Position numbers and translations under genes: made by a program. A DNA stretch of 57,900 bases from Deltaproteobacteria bacterium (GTDB lineage Bacteria; Myxococcota_A; UBA9042), in contig VGRO01000015.1 of assembly GCA_016875335.1 (NCBI GenBank), forward strand, positions 1 through 57,900, read 5' to 3'. Within the stretch, counting starts at the first letter, position 1. The number at the start of each line of letters is the position of its first letter. This document shows, one piece after another, positions 52,658 through 57,900 of the stretch. The notes under the pieces were generated by a model. The model made no database searches. It was not told where the DNA came from and was given only the letters and a program-made list of their open reading frames with translations.

Positions 52658-52822
52658 TCAAGCGCGATAAGAACATGCGGCAACTGTCTCCGCGAACACC
52701 GTCGGTAACCGAGGATAGCGCTTTCGCAAGTCGGCTGGAGAGATGTTCAATTCGCAGGCGATATAACGTAGAACGGCTTCAAACTCGCGCGCGCCTCCTT
52801 CAGAGACGGCGTCGGAGATCAT
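52658..52822 (-). CDS. Short ORF after the AlbA_2 gene, or its frameshifted tail
   Basis: The ATG at 52822 overlaps the stop of the AlbA_2 gene (ATGA). It encodes 54 residues, with SEGGAREFEAVLRYIACELN and a basic DLRKRYPRLP part, predicted helical. The same frame remains protein-like for about 30 residues upstream of this ATG, including EDEIALYSEGVERADPYC, which raises the possibility that the AlbA_2 protein should continue into this frame by a frameshift near 52900. Base composition is lower in GC than flanks. I do not recognise a family. Confidence 0.45.
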   Translation of the reverse strand: MISDAVSEGGAREFEAVLRYIACELNISPADLRKRYPRLPTVFAETVAACSYRA

Positions 52823-53751
52823 GCAATACGGGTCTGCTCGCTCAACACCTTCGCTGTACAGGGCAATTTCATCTTCGATGCCCGCCGCGAGGTCGCCCAA
52901 TCCAGCCAACGCTGCGCGCTCTGCTGACCGCTGAAGGCGGGTGTCGCCCCGGCGATTTGCAAGGCCACGCGGATGTTCAAGCGGGCCAAATGGTCCGCGT
53001 CGCGAGCCACGTCGCCGAGTCGGCCGCGCAGGATCTTCTGGTCGACGATGGCCGACCCCTGACCCGGTCCGGCGAACCGCACGAACTGCACATACGCTCC
53101 GGGCAGCCACGCCAGCGGGTCGCGGCCAAGCAGCAGCATCGTGGCGCGGCTGGGTTCGCCGTTCGGAGCCAGCAGGTGCAGCGCGGCCAGTTGCTCCGCG
53201 ACACTTCGACGGTTTTCGGCAATCACCTCCGGGCTGACGGCACGCGGCAAGTAGTGGCTGCGGAAGAACTCCAGGTCCAGGTCTGCGACAGTCGCACCGC
53301 GGCAGGGTTGGCGGTCGAAGGTGCGGTCGGCCCATTGGCGGCGCTCGGTGAGCACGCGCTCCTCGTCCCGTGAGGCCACGGCTCGCCTCGGCCCCACCCG
53401 GATCCAGATGCGGCCGTCGTAGCGCACCGGTGTGTCCGCCGACGGCGCCACTTCCACTGCCGCCGCTTCGCCGCCGGGCAACGCGACCTTGCGCACGCTG
53501 ATTTGCGGCAGCGGAAGGATCTTGCCGTCACTGCGCAGCCCGCCGAGGGCCGCCAGCAACGTGTCGGTGATTGGCAAGCCCGTGGGCTGACCGCTGTCTG
53601 TCACACCCACGAGCACCACGCCGGTTTGGCGCGAAGCCGGCAAGTCGTTGGCAAACGCGCAGACAGCCTGGGCCACGCGATCGCGGACCGAAGGTGCGAA
53701 CGACTCCTTGCGCTCCGCCCGCTCGGATTCGAGGTCCGCGGCCGAGGGCAC
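52819..53751 (-). CDS. AlbA_2 (Schlafen-like) DNA-binding-domain protein, probably truncated
   Basis: The product is 310 residues from a GTG at 53751; a stop lies directly upstream, so no earlier start is possible. Residues 1-125 match the AlbA_2 domain: ESERAERKESF, VAQAVCAFANDLP, GVVLVGVTDSGQPTGL and a WIRVGPRRAVAS segment. A second part (about 126-275) includes RATMLLLGRDPLAWLPGAYV and IVDQKILRGRL. The usual C-terminal ATPase/winged-helix region (segments like LREALVNALAHRDY) is missing. The last 25 residues look unrelated to the family, so truncation or frameshift is likely. Related proteins are regulators or defence factors. Confidence 0.7.
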   Translation of the reverse strand: MPSAADLESERAERKESFAPSVRDRVAQAVCAFANDLPASRQTGVVLVGVTDSGQPTGLPITDTLLAALGGLRSDGKILPLPQISVRKVALPGGEAAAVEVAPSADTPVRYDGRIWIRVGPRRAVASRDEERVLTERRQWADRTFDRQPCRGATVADLDLEFFRSHYLPRAVSPEVIAENRRSVAEQLAALHLLAPNGEPSRATMLLLGRDPLAWLPGAYVQFVRFAGPGQGSAIVDQKILRGRLGDVARDADHLARLNIRVALQIAGATPAFSGQQSAQRWLDWATSRRASKMKLPCTAKVLSEQTRIA

Positions 53752-53778
53752 ACCTCATCGCGGCTTGCGGCAACCTGC

Positions 53779-54060
53779 CTACACGGTCGCGCCCGGCGCC
53801 TCCGCCAGCGCAACCTGAAACCGCCCGGCAACGACGCCACGAACCGTAATATCCTCATCCAGTTCGTCCCAGCGCAGCGCGGTCCCTTCCGCACGTAGGC
53901 GCACACCCCGCAATTGCTCATCCGTCGCCGCCCGCAACAGGACAAACCGATCGGCTGGAAACCCAACTTCGCGGCCGTCGGTCAATTCCACGTAGATGCG
54001 CCGGCCGTCCACGCGCACGGCGATGCCCACTGGTTCCATGACGGGTTGCAAAGTACTCAT
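53779..54060 (-). CDS. DUF2442 protein, likely antitoxin-like partner
   Basis: The product is 93 residues from the ATG at 54060. DUF2442 features are present: IYVELTDGREVGFPADRF, LLRAATDEQLRGVRLRAEG and ALRWDELDEDITVRG. In many genomes a DUF2442 gene directly follows a DUF4160 gene, and the pair behaves like a toxin-antitoxin-type unit by context. Here the DUF4160 gene upstream is broken, while DUF2442 appears complete. The ATG overlaps the premature TGA of the DUF4160 frame. The AlbA_2 gene follows after 27 bases. Confidence 0.8.
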   Translation of the reverse strand: MSTLQPVMEPVGIAVRVDGRRIYVELTDGREVGFPADRFVLLRAATDEQLRGVRLRAEGTALRWDELDEDITVRGVVAGRFQVALAEAPGATV

Positions 54061-54256
54061 GCCACGCATCCAGTAGGATGTTGTTCGTTCGCGTGTACCT
54101 CGCGCTCCATCGCGCGAATTTCGTGCCCGTCAACCCGGCGCGCCGCCGCCAGCGCTACGGGGCCGAGCCAAAATTTGCACTCGCCCTCGCCGTTGTCAAC
54201 GTGAACGTGCGGCGGTTCCTGGCGCTCGTCTGCACCGCCGGCTCCGATGAGGTCAG
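54038..54256 (-). pseudogene. DUF4160 remnant with frameshift
   Basis: In one minus-strand frame EPPHVHVDNGEGECKFWLGP and RRVDGHEIRAMEREVHANE match DUF4160. The expected end, NILLDAWHEYFATRHG, is in the next frame, from about 54083 downward. One extra base in the GAACAACATC segment explains the shift: deleting one base restores ANENILLDAWHEYF. The N-terminal start of the domain is missing or unrecognisable upstream of about 54256, with no start codon in frame. This is a decayed gene. It explains the position of the DUF2442 start, which overlaps it. Confidence 0.75.
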
Positions 54257-54257
54257 T

Positions 54258-54274
54258 TTTCGTGGCGCTTGACA
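54258..54274 (+). repeat. Right copy of the 17-bp direct repeat
   Basis: Same orientation as 52583-52599 with one mismatch. It lies at the point where the DUF4160 homology ends. Confidence 0.6.
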
Positions 54275-54476
54275 CACGTCGAAGCGGCGCGTTCGCCGAT
54301 CTGTTTGAAGTGCTGCTCATCCAACCGGAAGGTGCGACAGAGCCCCGCGGCGGCCGCGGGCGCTGGGCTGCCAAGCGGCCCGATCTTTTCGAGCATTTGT
54401 AAACGCCCAAACCCGCCCCTTGTCCCCGCCGTCCCATCCTCCAGCCGGCCAATCCCAGGCCCCTTTGGAGGAACCG

Positions 54477-55886
54477 ATGATTTCCGTTCAGCAAACCCGT
54501 GCCCTGACCCATTCCTCGACCGCCCTGCGACGCATGCGCCTGCGCATCGGCCTGGTCCACGACGACCGGCTGCTGACCGAACAGGCGTTCGACCCGGCGC
54601 AGACCGTGACCATCGGCGCCTCGGCCCGCGACACCCTGGCGCTGCCCGACGTCGACTACCAGGGCGCTGCGCTGGTGTTCGCGCCCGATGGCGCTGGCGG
54701 GTGCACAGTCAGCGCCCCTGCCGATGCCCAGCCGCGCCTGGCCGTGCAGGATGCCGTGCTCGACGAGGCCGCCGCCCGCCGCCAGGGCGTGGTGACCGCG
54801 CGCGACGGCTTCTTGCAGTTCAAGGTCGGCCGCGACCATCGCGGGCGTTGCCAACTGGGGCCCTACACCGTGCTTTTCCAGGTGATCGAGCAGACGGTGG
54901 ACGTGCCGGTGTTGCCCAAGCTGTCGGTCGCGCAGCGCCTGCGCCGTGCGGCCATCAGCGAGCCGGCGTGGAAGGCGTCGCTGGCGCTGTCGGCGGGCCT
55001 GTTGCTGTCGGTCGTCGCCCAGGCCGAGGTGTGGAACCGCAGCACCGGGCGCTTTCTGCGCGCCGTGCCCGAGGAACTGGTGCAGGCCGTGTGGCTGCCC
55101 GAGCCGGAACGCCTGCACCTGGTGCCGGTCGCCGAAATCGAGCCGCCGCCGCTGGAGCCGGCCCCCGCCGACCCGGCGCCGGCGACTGCAAGCCCGGCCG
55201 CCAAACACCCGGCGGCCAGCAAGCCGAACAAGGAGCGCGGCAAGGCCGAACCGACCTCGCGCGAGGGACCCCAAGCCCTGGTGCAGACCGACCCGGCGCG
55301 GCGCATCGAGCGCGACACCATCGCCGGAACCTTCCGGCCGACCAGCAAGATCTACCAACCCGAGGACGAAGCTGCAGCCGAGCAGGTAGCGCACAGCCAC
55401 TTTCGGCCCGCGACGGACGCCGACCCGACGGCGCAACCCGGCGCCGAGCGCGTCCAGGTGCGCAAGGACAGCAAGCACACGGCCACGCGCGTGGACAAGG
55501 CCAACGTGACGGTGGCTGACCGCGACCAGCGCGACACCGCCGACCAGGGCGCAGCGCGGCATGAGACCCAAGTCATCGTGCGCACCACGCCACCGGTGGG
55601 GCCCGACGAGGGCAAGACCGACGTGGCCAAGGCCCTGCGCGGCAAGGCCAACGCGGTGCAGCGCTGCTACGAGCAGGAGCTGCGCGCCAATCCAGGCGCG
55701 GCCGGCAAGGTGACCGTGACGTTCACGGTCGGCACCGAGGGAACCGTGACCGACAGCGCGGTCGCCGGGGCGAGCGGTGGCTTTGCCGAGTGCATCCAGG
55801 GCGTGTTCGCACGGCTGCGCGGCCTGCCGCTGCTGCACGCGGCCGTCACCTTCTCGCAGAGCTATGTGTTCAGCAAGGCGCAGTAG
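54477..55886 (+). CDS. FHA-like/TonB-like protein with AgmX/PglI-type C-terminus
   Basis: The product is 469 residues from the ATG at 54477, with GGAGG at 54467-54471. The N-terminal 130 residues are a beta-rich FHA-like region (VTIGASARDTLALP). A hydrophobic helix around residues 170-190 (SLALSAGLLLSVVAQAEVW) is followed by a Pro/Ala linker. The end (about 380-469) has KANAVQRCYEQELR, VTVTFTVGTEGTVTDSAV and ECIQGVFARLRGLP, the AgmX/PglI TonB-like domain found in myxobacterial motility proteins. It probably spans the envelope. No ExbB/ExbD-type motor gene is nearby. The following gene is convergent. Confidence 0.82.
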   Translation: MISVQQTRALTHSSTALRRMRLRIGLVHDDRLLTEQAFDPAQTVTIGASARDTLALPDVDYQGAALVFAPDGAGGCTVSAPADAQPRLAVQDAVLDEAAARRQGVVTARDGFLQFKVGRDHRGRCQLGPYTVLFQVIEQTVDVPVLPKLSVAQRLRRAAISEPAWKASLALSAGLLLSVVAQAEVWNRSTGRFLRAVPEELVQAVWLPEPERLHLVPVAEIEPPPLEPAPADPAPATASPAAKHPAASKPNKERGKAEPTSREGPQALVQTDPARRIERDTIAGTFRPTSKIYQPEDEAAAEQVAHSHFRPATDADPTAQPGAERVQVRKDSKHTATRVDKANVTVADRDQRDTADQGAARHETQVIVRTTPPVGPDEGKTDVAKALRGKANAVQRCYEQELRANPGAAGKVTVTFTVGTEGTVTDSAVAGASGGFAECIQGVFARLRGLPLLHAAVTFSQSYVFSKAQ

Positions 55887-55958
55887 GCGTCACGCGGGGC
55901 TGCGGCCCGGCCGTCGCAGGCAAATGGGCGATGACCGGGCTGCCCAGCCCGCCGCAAC

Positions 55959-56948
55959 TCAGGCCGCCGCAGCCCGCGCGTAGCGCCGGATGATCTCGCC
56001 GGCCGGTTCCACCTGGTCGATCCCTTCCACCGACTTGCCCGCCTGGAAATACTGCTCGTAGCCCGCGCCCCTGGCGTTGCTGCGCTTGAGCTGCCACAGG
56101 CTGCGCAGGCTGTAGTACAACCGCATGTAGTGCTTGGTGCGGTTGTTGCGCAGGAGCAGTTTGGCGAGGCCGGTCGCCTTGGTGCCGACGGCGTCCACGT
56201 AGGGCGACCGGATGACGGCCACCGGCACGCCGCTGATCTTGTCGGTCAGCACCACGTCGTCGGCCTTGGCGTTGAGGATCGCCTGCTTGTAGTCGGGGTG
56301 GGCGCTGCACTCGGTGGTGGCGATAAAGCGCGTGCCCAACTGGGCGCCGGCATAGCCCATGCGCAGCACCCGGGCAAAGCCCGCTTCGTCGCCGATGCCG
56401 CCAGCGCAAACCACCGGCAGCCCCAGCGGGCCAATTTCGTCGAGCAGTGCCTTCTCGCCTTTCTGGCCGGCGTGGCCGCCCGCGCGGTCGTTGACGGCGA
56501 TGAGGCCATGCACGCCAGCGTCGCGCGCCTTCTCGGCCCACTTGCGCTCGGTGACGTCGTGGTAGACGACGCCGCCGACCGAGCGCACCCGGTCGACGAT
56601 CCAGGTGGGGTTGCCGAGCGAACTGACGAAATAGCGCACGCCCTCTTCGAGCGCGATATCGAGCCATTTGCTCATGCGGTCGAGGTAGACCTTGCTGCTC
56701 TGTTCGGTCAGCACGTTCATGCCGATGGGCTTGCCGCGCGCGGCGAGGTTGATCTTGCGGAGCGATTCTCTGAAATCGCCCTTGTGGGCGTAGACCAAGC
56801 TCAGCGGTTGCACGATGCCGATGCCGCCGGCCTCGCTGGCCGCCGCCACCAGCTCCCAGTTGCTGCACGGGTACATGGCGCCGCAGATGATCGGCACCTC
56901 GATGCGGGCGTGGCGGGTCAGCGCGGTGTCAAAGGCAGGCGTGGTCAC
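55959..56948 (-). CDS. Nitronate monooxygenase / enoyl-ACP reductase-II-like flavoprotein
   Basis: The product is 329 residues. The TIM-barrel flavoprotein signature is visible: PIICGAMYPCSNWELVAAAS, GGIGIVQPLSL, IGMNVLTE, then VNDRAGGHAGQKG, GLPVVCAGGIGDEAGFARVL and GAQLGTRFIATTECSAHPDY. The family oxidises nitronates using FMN and oxygen or acts as a related flavin enzyme. The ACP-reductase variant FabK cannot be excluded. Convergent with the TonB-like gene and divergent from the next lipoprotein gene. Confidence 0.85.
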   Translation of the reverse strand: MTTPAFDTALTRHARIEVPIICGAMYPCSNWELVAAASEAGGIGIVQPLSLVYAHKGDFRESLRKINLAARGKPIGMNVLTEQSSKVYLDRMSKWLDIALEEGVRYFVSSLGNPTWIVDRVRSVGGVVYHDVTERKWAEKARDAGVHGLIAVNDRAGGHAGQKGEKALLDEIGPLGLPVVCAGGIGDEAGFARVLRMGYAGAQLGTRFIATTECSAHPDYKQAILNAKADDVVLTDKISGVPVAVIRSPYVDAVGTKATGLAKLLLRNNRTKHYMRLYYSLRSLWQLKRSNARGAGYEQYFQAGKSVEGIDQVEPAGEIIRRYARAAAA

Positions 56949-57066
56949 GGCGGGCTCCGGGGCGCAGGGCGGCCAAGGGTAGGTTCAGGGCCAGATGCGG
57001 TCAACCGCGGTTTGGCGTAGCATCGCCGGGGCGGGCACCAGGGCGGCTTGTGCCCAGGAGGCGACG

Positions 57067-57540
57067 ATGAAGATTGTGCTTTTGCTGGGCGCCTTGGCTT
57101 TGGCGTTCGGCTGCGAGAACACCACCACCGGCTCAAGCGCGGGCACCACGTTGTGCTGCAAGAAGGCCGACGGCACGACCTACGCAGTCCTCGGCTCCGC
57201 GTGTCCGGCGGGCGAGAGCCAAGTCGCCAACAGCGCGTGCTACAGCGACACCCAGGTCGGCAGCGTGGGCGACGGCGCGGGCCAAACCGACACGGTCGGC
57301 GGCGGCGGCGGCGACGGCGTGCAGACCGACACGGTCGGGGGCAGTAGAAGCGACGCCAGCAAGGCCGGCAGCGCCGACGAAAAGGCCTACTGCGACAAGA
57401 ACAAGCAACTTTGCGGCGAGGACCCGAGCACCTGCCTTGCCAGCCTCGCCAAGGACTTTCCAATCAACAAGGCGATGTTGGACTGCATCAACGCCGCCAA
57501 GGACTGCAAGGCTGCCAACGCTTGCTGGACCAAGAAATAG
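57067..57540 (+). CDS. Small cysteine-containing lipoprotein
   Basis: The product is 157 residues from the ATG at 57067, with GGAGG five to ten bases upstream. A short signal ends in a lipobox-like LAFGC. The mature protein has CCKKADGTTYAV, a Gly/Asp/Thr-rich linker around 75-100 with two VQTDTVGG-type repeats, and a C-terminal helical segment with six cysteines: YCDKNKQLCGEDPSTC, MLDCINAAKDCKAANACW. I do not recognise the family. A TAGCAT -10-like box at 57018-57023 lies upstream. Confidence 0.75.
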   Translation: MKIVLLLGALALAFGCENTTTGSSAGTTLCCKKADGTTYAVLGSACPAGESQVANSACYSDTQVGSVGDGAGQTDTVGGGGGDGVQTDTVGGSRSDASKAGSADEKAYCDKNKQLCGEDPSTCLASLAKDFPINKAMLDCINAAKDCKAANACWTKK

Positions 57541-57547
57541 CCAAAGA

Positions 57548-57775
57548 CTACGGCAAGAACCGCGCACGCTCGGCGGGCGTCGGCAGGCGGCAAGTGTCCT
57601 TCTTGCCAAACCAGCGGTAGCGGTTGCGGCCTATCCAGTCGTAGACCGCGTTGCGCAGCGGTCGCGGCACGACCTTGCAGACCAGCGCCGCCCGCCAAGG
57701 CCATCCGAGCGAGCCGGCGATGGCCAGGGCCGCGTCGCTGCGATCGAGGACCTTGCCGTCGTGGACCAGGATAAG
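57548..57775 (-). pseudogene. DUF393 (thiol-disulfide-type) gene, 5-prime truncated
   Basis: The minus strand encodes the C-terminal 75 residues of a DUF393 protein: VHDGKVLDRSDAALAIAGSL, VPRPLRNAVYDWIGRNRYRW and an end with DTCRLPTPAERARFLP. The N-terminal half with the DGxCxxC active site is absent. Coding similarity stops at about 57775, exactly where an inverted repeat with GGGCCC ends begins, and the frame meets a TGA within that repeat. The break could come from insertion of a mobile element, recombination or an assembly junction. Confidence 0.7.
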
Positions 57776-57812
57776 GGCCCGGAAATGATTTACTCAATCA
57801 TTTCTTGGGCCC
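57775..57812. repeat. Inverted repeat with GGGCCC ends
   Basis: GGGCCC (57775-57780), one base, GAAATGATT (57782-57790), a five-base loop, AATCATTTC (57796-57804), two bases, GGGCCC (57807-57812). The arms pair at 15 positions. It is AT-rich in its middle, unlike all nearby sequence, and sits at the truncation point of the DUF393 gene. Confidence 0.8.
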
Positions 57813-57900
57813 GTTTGCTTGCTCAGTGGGTCGCCAGCTCGCGGACCAAGGGTCCGACTCGCGGCTCCGTCCTGATGTGAGAGTGATCGACTTATTGTTT

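Overview
The window is 57.9 kb of very GC-rich bacterial chromosome. Genes are tightly packed and often joined by ATGA or GTGA stop/start overlaps. Many products are lipoproteins with Cys-rich, Asp/Thr/Ala-rich, kelch-like, fibrinogen-like or IgGFc-binding-like regions, and there is a FHA-like/TonB-like protein with an AgmX/PglI-type C-terminus. Together with the rpoN-rapZ pair, RodA and aerobic HemF, this suggests a Myxococcota-like or related deltaproteobacterial lineage (inference, not proven). I see one tRNA gene and no rRNA, CRISPR array, transposase or prophage cluster.

Layout. 1-8.4 kb: partial DoxX-like protein and an RluA-type pseudouridine synthase (minus strand), tRNA-Pro(CGG), an operon of lytic transglycosylase, kelch lipoprotein and Cys-rich lipoprotein, then EutB without EutC, a universal stress protein, a lone phage-type tail-tube protein with its own promoter and terminator, and a metallo-beta-lactamase-fold lipoprotein. 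8.3-13 kb: a minus-strand operon of a DUF1549/DUF1553-like protein with a CxxCH site, a lipoprotein, a Tat-exported DUF1501 protein and a second RluA-type enzyme. 13-17 kb: rpoN, rapZ and a MepA-like lipoprotein, with a near-consensus sigma-54 promoter ahead of rpoN. 17-27 kb: START-domain protein, proline-rich protein, an unusual pyruvate-kinase-like protein, a small Cys-rich membrane protein, a TolB-like propeller, an HD hydrolase, a TMTC-like membrane protein and RodA. 27-36 kb: isochorismatase-like hydrolase, an ABC exporter whose permease is fused to a CPBP protease, a branched-chain-amino-acid-type binding lipoprotein, a six-repeat Cys-rich lipoprotein, a SprT-like protein and a secreted protein gene broken by two in-frame TGA codons. 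36-49 kb: M3 peptidase, a lipoprotein, rsmD-queA, a ThiS/MoaD-like protein with a BNR-type propeller gene broken by an in-frame TAG, hemF, an IgGFc-binding-like lipoprotein and an enlarged GlmS-type enzyme. 49-52 kb: a GspE-N-like protein, hexanucleotide repeats and a fibrinogen-like secreted protein. 51.8-54.3 kb: a lower-GC accessory islet with VapBC-like genes, an AlbA_2 protein, DUF2442 and a frameshifted DUF4160 remnant, containing a pair of 17-bp direct repeats. 54.4-57.9 kb: FHA-like/TonB-like protein, nitronate monooxygenase, a small lipoprotein, and a DUF393 gene cut off at a large inverted repeat.

Several intergenic regions share a sigma-70-like promoter pattern (TTGnnn-N17-TAnnnT). 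The most informative oddities are the two genes interrupted by nonsense codons, the decayed islet, EutB without its partner, the lone tail-tube gene, and the DUF1549/DUF1501 operon outside its usual phylum.
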